From Streptomyces pyxinae (lineage in GTDB: Bacteria; Actinomycetota; Actinomycetes; Streptomycetales; Streptomycetaceae): DNA of 64,000 nt. Under the pieces are notes generated by a model, which was given only the letters and a program-made list of their open reading frames with translations, was not told the DNA's origin and did not search any database. Shown piece by piece: positions 25,836 to 35,072 of the stretch (positions are counted from its first letter, which is position 1; the number at the start of each line of letters is the position of its first letter). The DNA lies in the NCBI RefSeq assembly GCF_024756275.1, contig NZ_JANUGQ010000037.1, forward strand, positions 1-64,000. Direction: 5' to 3'. The translations under genes and the position numbers were made by a program.

Positions 25836-28111
25836 CCGCCGCCACCCACCCGGGCACTCCCGCCGTGCCACCTCAGCCGCCGGCCACCGCCGCCGGTACC
25901 GGGCCCGCCGGCGCCGGACGGGCCGCCCGGCTCTGGCGGGGGCGGGCCGGTGACGCCCCCTGGGTACGGCCCGCGCTCCTCGCCCTGCTGCTCGCCACCG
26001 GACTGCTGTACGCCTACGGGCTGAGCGCCTCCGGATACGCCAACTCCTTCTACTCCGCCGCCGCGCAGGCCGGCAGCGCGAGCTGGAAGGCGTTCCTCTT
26101 CGGCTCGTCGGACGCCGGCAACTCCATCACCGTCGACAAGCCCCCGGCCGCCCTCTGGCCGATGGCGCTCTCCGTCCGGGTCTTCGGCCTCGGCTCCTGG
26201 CAGATCCTGCTGCCCCAGGTGCTGATGGGCATCGCCACGGTCGGTGTGCTGTACGCGGCGGTGCGCCGGCGCTTCACCCCCGCCGCCGGACTGCTCGCCG
26301 GCGCGGTGCTGGCCCTCACGCCCGTCGCCGCCCTGATGTTCCGCTTCAACAACCCGGACGCGCTGCTGGCCCTGCTGATGACGGCGGCCTGCTACGCCGT
26401 GCTGCGGGCGCTGGAGGAGGCCAGGACCGGGTGGCTGGTGACGGCGGGCGCGGTGCTGGGCCTCGCCTTCCTCACCAAGACCCTCCAGGCGTTCCTGATC
26501 CTTCCGGCACTGGCCGTGGTGTACGCGGTGTGCGCGCCGACCGGTGTCCGGCGCAGGCTCGGCCAACTGGCCCTCGCCGGGCTGGCCCTGGTGGTCACCG
26601 GCGGCTGGTGGGTGGCGCTGGTCGAGCTGTGGCCCGCCGCCTCCCGTCCGTACATCGGTGGGTCGCAGAACAACAGCTTCCTGGAACTGACCTTCGGCTA
26701 CAACGGACTCGGCCGGCTCAACGGTGAGGAGACCGGCAGTGTCGGCGGCGGCGCCCCGCGCCTCGGCGGCGACGTCGCGGGCCCCGGCGGCGGTGCCCCG
26801 GGACCCGGCGGGGGCGGCGGCCGGTGGGGCGAGAGCGGCATCGGCCGGCTCTTCGGGGACACCGTGGGCGGCCAGATCTCCTGGCTGCTCCCGGCCGCCC
26901 TGCTGCTTCTGGTGGCCGGTCTGGTGGTCACCTGGCGGGCCCGGCGGACGGACCCGGCCCGGGCCGCGTTCCTGGTCTGGGGCGGCGCGCTGCTGACCAC
27001 CGCCGTGGTCTTCAGCTTCATGGCCGGCATCTTCCACGAGTACTACACGGTGGCGCTCGCCCCGTATGTCGCCGCCCTGGTCGGCATGGGCGCCACGGTG
27101 CTCTGGGAGGAACGGCGCACCCCGCTCGCCTCGGTCGCACTCGCCGCCACGGTGGCGGTGACGGCGGTCTGGTCCTTCGCCCTGCTGGGCCGCGGCGCCG
27201 ACTATCTGCCCTGGCTCCGCTGGGCGGTACTGATCGCCGGGCTGGCCGCCGCCGGGGGCCTGTTGGCGGCCGGGCGGTTCGGCCGCCGGGTGGCACTGGG
27301 CGCGGCGGGGCTGGCGCTGGCCGCCGCCCTGGCCGGTCCCACGGCGTACACCCTCACCACGGTGAGCGAGGCCCATGTCGGCTCCATCGTCACCGCCGGC
27401 CCCGCCACCGGGCGCGGTGGCCCGGGCGGTGGCCCCGGCGGCTTCCGCGGCGGCCTTCGCGGCATGGGCGCCGGGCCCGGTACGGCCCAGGGCGGCGGCC
27501 CGGGCAACCCGCCCAACCCCGGTACGGCCCAGGGCACTCCGGGCAATCTGCCCGCTCCCGGTACGGGGCAGGGCGCTCCCGGGAACGTCCGCGCCGGCGG
27601 GGAGGGAGGCGGCCCCGGCGGCATGGGTGGCCCCGGCGGCTTCGGCGGAGCCGGCGGCCCGGGCGGCATGGGCGGCCTGCTCAACGGCGCCAGTGTCGGC
27701 GCCGAGGTGAAGGCCAGGCTGAGCGACGGCGCCGACGGCTACACCTGGGCCGCCGCGGCCGTCGGTTCCCAGAACGCCGCCAGTTACCAACTGGCCACCG
27801 AGAAGCCGGTGATGGCGATCGGCGGCTTCAACGGCAGTGATCCGTCGCCCACCCTGGCGCAGTTCAAGGCGTATGTGGCCGCCGGCCGGATCCACTACTT
27901 CATCGCGAGCGGCGGCCGGGAGGGCGGCCGGGGCGGTACGCAGGCCGAGGGCCGGTCGGGCGAGGCGGCCGGCGGCCGGAGCGCCGGTCCCGGCGGTGGC
28001 ACCAGCACGGCGATCACCTCCTGGGTGGAGTCCACCTTCACCAAGGTCACCGTGGACGGCACGGTCCTCTACGACCTGACCGCGAAGGCGGGCGCGGCCA
28101 CCACGAAGTAG
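25832..28111 (+). CDS. GT39/ArnT-like membrane glycosyltransferase
   Basis: A 759-residue protein with about 11-12 membrane helices of the PMT/ArnT/YfhO type. The first periplasmic loop carries the catalytic-type Asp in SITVDKPP, and FNNPDALL follows. Gly-rich inserts occur between helices (about residues 305-330) and in the C-terminal extracytoplasmic part (about 525-625). Such enzymes transfer a sugar from polyprenyl phosphate to an exported acceptor. The GT2-GtrA gene upstream would supply the donor. GGAGGACC gives a strong ribosome site. Acceptor unknown. Confidence 0.9.
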   Translation: MTAATHPGTPAVPPQPPATAAGTGPAGAGRAARLWRGRAGDAPWVRPALLALLLATGLLYAYGLSASGYANSFYSAAAQAGSASWKAFLFGSSDAGNSITVDKPPAALWPMALSVRVFGLGSWQILLPQVLMGIATVGVLYAAVRRRFTPAAGLLAGAVLALTPVAALMFRFNNPDALLALLMTAACYAVLRALEEARTGWLVTAGAVLGLAFLTKTLQAFLILPALAVVYAVCAPTGVRRRLGQLALAGLALVVTGGWWVALVELWPAASRPYIGGSQNNSFLELTFGYNGLGRLNGEETGSVGGGAPRLGGDVAGPGGGAPGPGGGGGRWGESGIGRLFGDTVGGQISWLLPAALLLLVAGLVVTWRARRTDPARAAFLVWGGALLTTAVVFSFMAGIFHEYYTVALAPYVAALVGMGATVLWEERRTPLASVALAATVAVTAVWSFALLGRGADYLPWLRWAVLIAGLAAAGGLLAAGRFGRRVALGAAGLALAAALAGPTAYTLTTVSEAHVGSIVTAGPATGRGGPGGGPGGFRGGLRGMGAGPGTAQGGGPGNPPNPGTAQGTPGNLPAPGTGQGAPGNVRAGGEGGGPGGMGGPGGFGGAGGPGGMGGLLNGASVGAEVKARLSDGADGYTWAAAAVGSQNAASYQLATEKPVMAIGGFNGSDPSPTLAQFKAYVAAGRIHYFIASGGREGGRGGTQAEGRSGEAAGGRSAGPGGGTSTAITSWVESTFTKVTVDGTVLYDLTAKAGAATTK

Positions 28112-28150
28112 AAGCAGGGAAACGCGACACCGGCCTCGCCGGGACGCGCG

Positions 28151-28186
28151 GGGCCGGAACCGGCGGGGAAGCGCCGGTTCCGGCCC
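28151..28186. terminator. Strong bidirectional stem-loop terminator
   Basis: A perfect 15-base-pair stem, GGGCCGGAACCGGCG (28151-28165) and CGCCGGTTCCGGCCC (28172-28186), with a 6-base loop, between the converging GT39 and metallopeptidase genes. Confidence 0.8.
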
Positions 28187-28239
28187 TGGTCGGTCTCAGC
28201 CCTCGACCCCACCGAGTTCCGGTCGGGTCCGGGCCGCGC

Positions 28240-31200
28240 TCACCCGACGTCGAGCGTCACATCGTCCACCACGAAGGAGGTCTGGAGCGACTGGTCCTCC
28301 ACACCGGTGAACGTCAGCGTCACCGTCTGCCCGGCGAACTGGCCCAGGTCGTGGGTCTTCAGCACATACCCGGGAGCGCTGTCCGTGTTCGACAGACTGG
28401 TCAGGGTCTGCCCGCCGGCCGTCACGGTGAAGGTGTCATAGGCGGTGTCCTCGGTCTCGGCCGTGTCGATGTGGAGGTAGTACGAGAGCCGGGCCGAGGT
28501 GCAGCCCGCCGGGATGGTCACCGTCTGGGCGGCGCTGTCGGTGCGCGGCGAGCCCCAGCCGTTCAGCCAGGCCATGTACGAGCCGCCGTGCGGTGCTTGG
28601 CCGGCCTGGTTGGTGATGACCTCGGTGCTGGTCCACGGCGCCGTACCGTTCTCGAAGCCGCCGTTGACGATCAGCTGCGCCGGCGTGCAGCCGCCGCCCC
28701 CGCCGCCGACGGTCAGGGTGTAGGTGGTGCTGTGGCTGACATTGCCGGCGGCGGTGACGGTCAGGCCGTAGGTGCCCGGGGCCGCCGTGTCGGCCACCTG
28801 GACCGAGAGGGTGGCCGACTCACCGGTGCGCACCGAGGCGGGGCTCACCGTGGCCGTGACCCCGGCCGGCGCGCCGCTGACGGAGAGGCTCACCGTCTGG
28901 GCGGCGCCGCCGACCGTCGTGGTGTTCACGGTCGCGGTGGCGGAGCCGCCCGGCTTGGCGCTGCCGGCGGCCGGGCTGACGGCGACCGAGAAGTCCTGCG
29001 CCGGGGTGTCGCTGCCGACCGCCTGCTTCCAGATGGCGTAGGCGACCCCGTCGGCGCTGCGGTCCAGCACCGTGGCGTTGATGTTGTTCGCCGTGTCGCA
29101 GGCGCTGTGGTAGCAGGAGTCGTACGCGGAGTTGGCCGTGCCGCCCCACTTGGACGCCTGCGCCGAGGTCTTGCGGGCGCTGGCACCGGCGGCGTAGCCG
29201 GAGGTGGCGATGCCGCCCTGCTGGAAGGAGTAGTCGTCGCTGCGGCCCTGGCCCTCGGTGTTCTCCTCGGGCGCCAGGTTGAGCGAGGTCCAGTACGCCT
29301 TCAGCGGGGTGGCGGCGGCCGAGTTGACGTTGTTGATGAAGTAGCCGCCGTTGGGCGAGCCCACCATGTCGAAGTTGTAGTACGCCTTGATGGCGGCGCG
29401 CTGGGCGCTGGACAACCGGCCGACGTAGAACTTCGAGCCGTTGAGGCCCTGTTCCTCGTCGGTCCACCAGGCGAACCGGACGTGCTTGGTCATGCTGGGG
29501 TTCTTCTGCGCCAGCACCAGCGCGTTCTCCAGCAGGGTGGCCGAGCCGGAGCCGTTGTCGTTGATGCCGGGGCCGGCCGAGACGCTGTCGAGGTGGGCGC
29601 CGAACATGACGGTCTGGTCGTCCGGACCGCCCGGCCAGTCCGCGATCAGGTTGTTGGACGGGTAGGTGCAGCTGGTGCAGTTCTGCTCGCTGACCGTGTA
29701 ACCGGCGGCCTGGAGCTTGGACTTCACATACGCCAGCGACTGGGTGTAACCGGCGCTGCCGGCCCGGCGGTTGCCGCCGTTCTGGGTGGCGATGGTGTTC
29801 AGCTGGGTGAGGTGGGTCCGGACGTTGGCCACGTCGACATTGGGCGGATCGGTGCCGGGCTGGGTGTTGCCGACGTTGAGCGTGTAGTCGACGGTGTGCG
29901 ACAGCGTGCTGCCCTGGCCCTTGACCGTGACGGTGGCGGAACCGGGCGTGGCGTTGGCCGAGGCGGTGAGCGTCAGCGTGGCCGACTGGCCGGACTGCAC
30001 GGTGGCCGGGGAGAAGGCGGCGGTGACTCCGGACGGCAGCCCGGAGGCGCTCAGGGTGATCTGCTGGGCCTGGCCGGTGGTGGTGCCGGTGGTCACCGTG
30101 GTGCTGACCGAGCCGCCCTGCTGGACGCTGCCGGACGACGGATTGAGCGCCAGCGAGAAGTCGTTCTGCCCGGAGGGCGTACAGGTCGGGTCACCGGACT
30201 GGGCGGGCACGCTGATCGCGTCCCAGGCCGCCTTGGTCCGGGTGAACAGACCGCAGGTGGCGTCCAGCGACTTGGCCGAACTGAGCGTCGCCGTCCGGTA
30301 CTTCTTGTACGACATGCTGCTGGTCTTGAGCAGCATCCCCCCATAGAAGATCTTTCCGGCGCTCTGGACGCCGACCCCGGTGAGCGTGGAGCCGTTGCAG
30401 GTGCTGCTGTTGGGCTTGCCGCCGCCCGGGCTGGTGCCCTCGGCCAGCAGATAGAACCAGTGGTTGAGCGGGCCGGCCGCCGCGTGCACCTCGGTGCCGG
30501 GTATGGAGGAGCTGTAGCAGGCCGGGTCGTTGTTGACGGCCGGCGGGTTGTACATGTTGCGGATCGGGCCCCGGCCCTGGAGGTCGATCATCTCGCCGAC
30601 GGTGTAGTCGGGGACGTCGTACGGCGCGGGCTCGTTGACGTACGCCTCGGTGAGCGCGCCGAAGATGTCGCCGGTGGCCTCACCGAGCCCGGACTCCTGG
30701 CCGCTGGTGCCGCCGGGGGTGTTGGTGTCGATGGCGTGCCCGTACTCATGGGCCACCACGTCGATGCCGGCGATCCACTCGTTGCGGCTGTTGCGGCCGA
30801 TGGTGACCTGGCTGCCGTCCCAGTAGGCGTTGAGCTCGCCCAGGCCGACCTTGCCGGGGAAGCTCCGGCCGCTGCCATTGACGCCGTTGCGGCCGAGCCA
30901 GTTCTTGAGCATGTCCCACTGCTTCTGCGCGGCGAACATCAGGTCCGCGCAGCCGGTCTCCTTGGAGGTGGGATTGCCGGTGCCCCAGGAGTCGGAGGAC
31001 TTGGAGAAGACCTGGTTGGTGCTGTAGTCGGCGCAGCTCAGTCCGGGGCGGTTGGGGTCGCGCAGCGAGTAGGTGGAGCCCGACGCGGTGGTGTCGATGG
31101 TGAGCGGACTCGGGCCGTTCCACTTGCTGTTGGCGGTGCCGGCCACCACCTCGTCGTGGGTGTCGAGCACCTTGCCGGTGCGGGCGTCCACGAAGACGTG

Positions 31201-31746
31201 CAGCCTGCTGGGGGCACTGGCGGTGCGGCCGGTCAGCACGGTCTCCCAGGCCAGCGCCTGCCGGCCGTCGGTGATCTTGACGACCAGCCGGCTGTCCACG
31301 ACCTTGTCCACCCGGGCCAGCCGGGTCCGGGAGACCGTCTCGGCACGCCTGGCGGTGACCACCGGCTCGGTGGCCACGTCCACCGGGGCGGCGGAGGCGG
31401 ACTGGACGGCGCGGACGTCGCCCGTGCCGTCGGCCAGCACCACCGCGTCGCCGCCGACGACCGGCAGGCCCCGGTAGCTGCGCTCGTAGGCGACCGAGTA
31501 GAGGTTCTTGAGCCAGGGGGTGACCTGGCGGCGCTCGTACTGTTCCTGCGGGGCGTTGACCAGCGAGTCGAGACCGCTGGCGACGGCCCGGTCGGCTGCC
31601 GCGACGGCCCGGGCGGCCGGATCGTCGGCGGCAGCCGTGGATCTGGCCTGCGGCCCGGCGGCCGTGGCCGGCTGCGCCAGGGCACCGGCGAGGCCGGCGG
31701 CCAGGACCAGCGCGGCCGTGGCGGCCGTGAGTCGGGTGGGATGCAC
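28240..31746 (-). CDS. Secreted double metallopeptidase: M4 (thermolysin-like) fused to M28 aminopeptidase
   Basis: A 1168-residue exported protein. A signal peptide (residues 1-30) and an FTP/PepSY-type propeptide come first. The M4 domain has H333-E-Y-G-H337 and E356 19 residues later. A beta-sandwich repeat (about 525-620) is followed by a complete M28 domain: FGAHLDS (His near 717), NDNGSG, DEEQG (near 763), FDMVG (near 792) and CYHSACDT (near 880). A second similar sandwich and a jelly-roll-like tail end the protein. Both active sites look intact, so an endo- and an exopeptidase sit in one chain. The start is GTG at 31746 with GGAG before it. The reading frame is unbroken throughout. Confidence 0.9.
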   Translation of the reverse strand: MHPTRLTAATAALVLAAGLAGALAQPATAAGPQARSTAAADDPAARAVAAADRAVASGLDSLVNAPQEQYERRQVTPWLKNLYSVAYERSYRGLPVVGGDAVVLADGTGDVRAVQSASAAPVDVATEPVVTARRAETVSRTRLARVDKVVDSRLVVKITDGRQALAWETVLTGRTASAPSRLHVFVDARTGKVLDTHDEVVAGTANSKWNGPSPLTIDTTASGSTYSLRDPNRPGLSCADYSTNQVFSKSSDSWGTGNPTSKETGCADLMFAAQKQWDMLKNWLGRNGVNGSGRSFPGKVGLGELNAYWDGSQVTIGRNSRNEWIAGIDVVAHEYGHAIDTNTPGGTSGQESGLGEATGDIFGALTEAYVNEPAPYDVPDYTVGEMIDLQGRGPIRNMYNPPAVNNDPACYSSSIPGTEVHAAAGPLNHWFYLLAEGTSPGGGKPNSSTCNGSTLTGVGVQSAGKIFYGGMLLKTSSMSYKKYRTATLSSAKSLDATCGLFTRTKAAWDAISVPAQSGDPTCTPSGQNDFSLALNPSSGSVQQGGSVSTTVTTGTTTGQAQQITLSASGLPSGVTAAFSPATVQSGQSATLTLTASANATPGSATVTVKGQGSTLSHTVDYTLNVGNTQPGTDPPNVDVANVRTHLTQLNTIATQNGGNRRAGSAGYTQSLAYVKSKLQAAGYTVSEQNCTSCTYPSNNLIADWPGGPDDQTVMFGAHLDSVSAGPGINDNGSGSATLLENALVLAQKNPSMTKHVRFAWWTDEEQGLNGSKFYVGRLSSAQRAAIKAYYNFDMVGSPNGGYFINNVNSAAATPLKAYWTSLNLAPEENTEGQGRSDDYSFQQGGIATSGYAAGASARKTSAQASKWGGTANSAYDSCYHSACDTANNINATVLDRSADGVAYAIWKQAVGSDTPAQDFSVAVSPAAGSAKPGGSATATVNTTTVGGAAQTVSLSVSGAPAGVTATVSPASVRTGESATLSVQVADTAAPGTYGLTVTAAGNVSHSTTYTLTVGGGGGGCTPAQLIVNGGFENGTAPWTSTEVITNQAGQAPHGGSYMAWLNGWGSPRTDSAAQTVTIPAGCTSARLSYYLHIDTAETEDTAYDTFTVTAGGQTLTSLSNTDSAPGYVLKTHDLGQFAGQTVTLTFTGVEDQSLQTSFVVDDVTLDVG

Positions 31747-31780
31747 GCGTTCACTCCGTTCGGTGTGGGGGATGGCCGTG

Positions 31781-31840
31781 CGGTGGATCCGGTGGATCCG
31801 GCAGAACCGGTGGGTTCCGGTGGATCCGGTGGATCCGGGG
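31781..31840. repeat. GTGGATCCG short tandem repeats upstream of the metallopeptidase
   Basis: Four or five copies of a 9-base word around GTGGATCCG, partly degenerate, 35-95 bases upstream of the metallopeptidase start. They may be in its leader or promoter; function unknown. Confidence 0.5.
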
Positions 31841-31935
31841 AAGGCGGTGGGCCGGGTGGGCCCGGGTGGATGTGGTGTGCGGGCGGACAGGCGGTTGTCC
31901 GCCCGCCGAGTATGGACGTGAACATGGCAAGCGGG

Positions 31936-31968
31936 CCCATTCCGGATGGGCATAAGACCCGCGTTATG
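31936..31968. promoter_or_regulatory. Adjacent palindromes in the metallopeptidase/LysR divergent promoter
   Basis: CCCAT-N5-ATGGG (31936-31950) is followed directly by CATAA-N8-TTATG (31951-31968). The second contains the T-N11-A pattern of LysR boxes and lies 34 bases before the LysR start. Both are likely operator elements for the LysR regulator. Confidence 0.55.
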
Positions 31969-32001
31969 GTGCGACCGGCGGCCGGTGCGTACGCTGCCGC
32001 A

Positions 32002-32961
32002 ATGCAGCTGGAACTGAGGCATCTCCAGGCGATACGGCGGATCGCGGAGGCCGGCAGCCTGGGTACCGCCGCCCGCCGCCTCGGGGTCTCCCAGCCGGCC
32101 CTGTCGGCCCAGCTCCGCCGCATCGAACGCGCCGTGGGCGGCGAGCTGTTCGTCCGGGGGCCGCGCGGTGTGGAGCCCACCCGGCTCGGGGAGTTCGTGC
32201 TGGCCCGGGCCCGCCGGGTGCTCGGTGAGATGGACGCCCTCGGCGCCGAGGCGCGCGGCTTCGCCCCCGGCGGCCCGCTGCGGCTCGGCTGCATCCTGCT
32301 GGTCCTGGTCGGCGCCCTGCTGGACCGGACCGACGCGGTCATGGCGGGCCAGGAACTGACCGTGGACGTGGGGGTCTCGGTGACCGCGCTGGTCCGCGCC
32401 CTCGCCGCCGGTCAGTACGACGCCATCCTGTACGGCGAGGTCAACGACCACCGGGTCTCGCTGCCGGACAACGCCGAGACCCGCACCGTGGTGCCCCGGG
32501 AGCCGTTCTGCGTCCGGCTCTCCGCCGCCCATCCGCTCGCCGCCCGGGAGGCGGTCGGGCTGGCCGACCTCGCCGGCGAACAGTGGCTGGGTCTGGTGGA
32601 GGACGACGACGGCGGCCCCGAGGCGCTCACCGAGGCATGCGCCCGGGCCGGCTTCACGCCCCAGCTCCGCTACCGGATCACCGACCGGACCCTCGGCCAT
32701 GAACTGGTCGCGGCGGGCCGGGCGGTGGCGCTGACCCAGCCGACCGCGAGCGCCGCCCCCGGCACGGTGCTGCGTCCGCTGACCGGCGACCCGCTCACCG
32801 GCCGCGTCCGGCTCGCCTGGAACCGTACCGCCGTCTCCGCCCGGCAGGCCGGCCTCCTCCACCGCGCGGCCGCCCTCGCCTACCTGGACCGGGCGGACAC
32901 CAACCCCTTCCTCCGCCGCTGGTGGGACGCCCACCCGGGGCTCCGCCCGGTGGTCGACTGA
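32002..32961 (+). CDS. LysR-family transcriptional regulator
   Basis: A 319-residue LTTR. The N-terminal winged helix is canonical (GSLGTAARRLGVSQPALSAQLRRIE), and the effector-binding domain covers residues 90-300. It is divergent from the metallopeptidase gene, so it probably regulates that gene and itself. The ATG at 32002 begins the usual MELRHL-type N-terminus. Confidence 0.92.
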   Translation: MQLELRHLQAIRRIAEAGSLGTAARRLGVSQPALSAQLRRIERAVGGELFVRGPRGVEPTRLGEFVLARARRVLGEMDALGAEARGFAPGGPLRLGCILLVLVGALLDRTDAVMAGQELTVDVGVSVTALVRALAAGQYDAILYGEVNDHRVSLPDNAETRTVVPREPFCVRLSAAHPLAAREAVGLADLAGEQWLGLVEDDDGGPEALTEACARAGFTPQLRYRITDRTLGHELVAAGRAVALTQPTASAAPGTVLRPLTGDPLTGRVRLAWNRTAVSARQAGLLHRAAALAYLDRADTNPFLRRWWDAHPGLRPVVD

Positions 32962-32969
32962 CGGACGGG

Positions 32970-33083
32970 CCGCCGCCGTACGGGACCGGGCTCACCGTCG
33001 TACGGGGCCGGGGGCGCCGTCGTACGGGCCCGGACCACCGTCGTACGACCCGGGGCTCACCGCTGTACGGGCCGGACCCCCAC
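32970..33083. repeat. Five imperfect tandem copies of a CGTACGGG-CCGG unit
   Basis: About 22-base units sharing CGTACGGGnCCGG and CACC ends, located in the gap after the LysR gene and before the terminator. They show no coding or RNA-gene features. Confidence 0.6.
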
Positions 33084-33104
33084 CGGATCAGGGGACCCGG
33101 AACG

Positions 33105-33160
33105 GACCGTGCCGGTCACCGCCCCGCGACTGTCGGCGTGGGGCCGTGACCGGCACGGTC
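33105..33160. terminator. Long inverted repeat between LysR and transporter genes
   Basis: A perfect 15-base stem, GACCGTGCCGGTCAC (33105-33119) and GTGACCGGCACGGTC (33146-33160), with a 26-base loop, between converging genes. Most likely a bidirectional terminator. Confidence 0.7.
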
Positions 33161-33180
33161 GGAGGTGTTACGGGCCGGGG

Positions 33181-34728
33181 TCAGCGGCTCCCGGCGCCGA
33201 TGGTGTGCAGCTCCTTGGAGGTGGAGATCAGCTCGTGGGCCTCCTCCTCGTTGGAGACCATCGGCTGCGAACCGCGCAGCGGCACCCCGGCGCTCTCCGG
33301 CATGAAGCGCACGGTCAGCAGGCCGATCAGACCGGCGACGACCAGATAGAAGCCCGGCACCAGGTCGTTGCCGGTGATTTTGATCAGCGCCTCGGAGAGC
33401 AGCGGCGTGGTGCCACCGAAGGCGGCGACCGAGAAGTTGAAGCCGACGCCCATCGCGGCGTACCGGACGCTCGTCGGGAAGAGCGCGGGCAGCGTCGCGG
33501 CCGAGGGGGCGGCGAAACCGGCCAGGATGGTGGCGAGGATCAGCACGCCGAGGCCCGGCAGGATCCAGCCGCCGCAGCGGATGAGCAGGAACGCGGGCAC
33601 GGCCAGCACGACCTGGGCGATCGCCGCCCAGCGGAACACCGGGCGCCGGCCGATCCGGTCGCTCAGCCGGCCCAGGAAGGTGATGAGGATGACCACCCAG
33701 ACCATCCCGCCGAGGACGAGGAGGTCGGCGGCGGTGCTGCCCCGGCCCAGGACCTCGGTCTGGTACGACGGCAGATAGCCGGTGACCATGTAGTTGGTGA
33801 CGTTGTAGAGCAGCACCAGGCCGACGCAGAGCAGCAGCGCGCGCCAGTGGTCCTTGAAGATGGTGCGGAACTCGTGGCGGTTGGTCTCCCGCTCGGCCAC
33901 CGCCTTGTCGTGCTCGTCCAGTTGCTGCTGGAAGGCCGGGGACTCCTCCAGCTTCATCCGCATGTAGAGACCGATGAGGCCCAGCGGACCGGCGATCAGG
34001 AACGGCAGGCGCCAACCCCAGCTGAGCATCTCGCTCTCGCTCAGCGTGTAGTTGAGGACCGTGACCAGGGCGGAACCCAGCGCGTAACCGATGAAGGTGC
34101 CGAAGTCCAGCCAGCTGGCCAGGAAGCCGCGCCGCCGGTCGGGTGAGTACTCGGCGATGAAGGTGGTGGCCCCGCCGTACTCACCGCCCGTGGAGAACCC
34201 CTGGAGCATCCGGGCGAGCAGCAGCAGCACGGGCGCCGCGATGCCGATGGTGGCGTAGCTCGGGATGAGGCCGATGGCGAAGGTGCCGCAGGCCATCAGG
34301 ATCATCGTGGTGGCGAGCACCTTCTGCCGGCCCAGCTTGTCACCGAGCGGGCCGAAGAACAGACCGCCGAGCGGCCGGACCACGAAGGCGGCGGCGAAGG
34401 TGGCGAAGGAGGCCAGCAACTGGGCCCCCGGCGAGGCGCCCGGGTAGAAGACCTTGCCGAGCGTGGCGGCGAGGTAGCTGTAGACACCGAAGTCGAACCA
34501 CTCCATGCAGTTACCGAGCGAGGAGGCGGTGACCGCCCGCTTGAGCATCGGCTCCTCGACCACCTGCACGTCGTCCTTGGTGAAGGGCCTCCCCTTGCGG
34601 CGCAGCCGACGCGCCAGGTCGTCCCGCACCTGCCGGGGCAGCGCGGCCACGGCGTGCGGCAGATGCCGGGGAGTGGCGGCCCTGCCGCCTGGGCCCTTCT
34701 TCGATGTCTCCGTCACGTGAGGTGTCAC
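33181..34728 (-). CDS. ProP-type MFS transporter (metabolite:H+ symporter family)
   Basis: A 515-residue 12-helix MFS protein. MEWFDFGVYSYLA in helix 1, the loop motifs GDKLGRQKV and SDRIGRR, and FSTGGEYGG in helix 4 are signatures of the MHS group, which includes proline/glycine-betaine porter ProP. It would import compatible solutes or organic acids with protons. The N-terminal 65 residues are a cytoplasmic basic extension. A GTG start at 34728 has AAAGGG before it; a GTG 12 bases later is an alternative. The upstream palindromes suggest its own regulation. Confidence 0.9.
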   Translation of the reverse strand: MTPHVTETSKKGPGGRAATPRHLPHAVAALPRQVRDDLARRLRRKGRPFTKDDVQVVEEPMLKRAVTASSLGNCMEWFDFGVYSYLAATLGKVFYPGASPGAQLLASFATFAAAFVVRPLGGLFFGPLGDKLGRQKVLATTMILMACGTFAIGLIPSYATIGIAAPVLLLLARMLQGFSTGGEYGGATTFIAEYSPDRRRGFLASWLDFGTFIGYALGSALVTVLNYTLSESEMLSWGWRLPFLIAGPLGLIGLYMRMKLEESPAFQQQLDEHDKAVAERETNRHEFRTIFKDHWRALLLCVGLVLLYNVTNYMVTGYLPSYQTEVLGRGSTAADLLVLGGMVWVVILITFLGRLSDRIGRRPVFRWAAIAQVVLAVPAFLLIRCGGWILPGLGVLILATILAGFAAPSAATLPALFPTSVRYAAMGVGFNFSVAAFGGTTPLLSEALIKITGNDLVPGFYLVVAGLIGLLTVRFMPESAGVPLRGSQPMVSNEEEAHELISTSKELHTIGAGSR

Positions 34729-34813
34729 ACCCTTTGTTGCTGAATGTCCAAAAACGAGCGATCCGCCCGATGGTACGGAGCGGACCAGATCGGCGCCTTT
34801 CCGGACTCGCCGG

Positions 34814-34852
34814 GTTTCACACGGGTGAAGAAGGTGAAACGGATAACGTTAT
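34814..34852. promoter_or_regulatory. Palindrome cluster upstream of ProP-type transporter
   Basis: GTTTCAC (34814-34820) pairs with GTGAAAC (34834-34840), enclosing a smaller TTCAC-ACGG-GTGAA palindrome. A perfect ATAACGTTAT follows at 34843-34852. All lie 85-125 bases upstream of the transporter start, in AT-richer DNA, as expected of a regulated promoter. Confidence 0.55.
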
Positions 34853-35014
34853 GGTTTCTATCTACACGTAAACGGTCCATCCGCTCACGGTCCGTGAGAA
34901 ACGGCCGAAGTGGCCCGCTCATCTGCTCAGGGGGCCCGACAGCTGATCGGGTACGGCTTCACCGTCGGCTGCCCGAACCCGTGCGGGTACGGCCACTCCG
35001 GGGTCCGGTCCGGC

Positions 35015-35072
35015 CCCGGCGGCGGTCGCCGGGAGCGACTTGCCGGTTCCTGAGCGCCACGGGGCCACCGCG
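35015..35072 (+). repeat. Dispersed repeat element A, copy 1
   Basis: About 58 bases (CCCGGCGGCGGTCGC, then GAGCGACTTGCCGG, then GAGCGCCACGGGGCCACC) that recur with few changes at 36850-36909. Both copies lie near toxin-antitoxin remnants. Confidence 0.7.

Noticed and set aside
28351..32001. Plus-strand open frame running into the LysR gene through the metallopeptidase
   Set aside because: It is the antisense of the M4-M28 gene; only the part from 32002 (LysR) has a recognisable protein.
31747..32934. N-terminal extension of the metallopeptidase frame across the LysR gene
   Set aside because: The signal peptide begins at GTG 31746 with its own ribosome site; upstream translation is antisense LysR.
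34814..34852. Riboswitch
   Set aside because: Symmetric short palindromes in AT-rich DNA fit protein operators; no recognisable riboswitch core.
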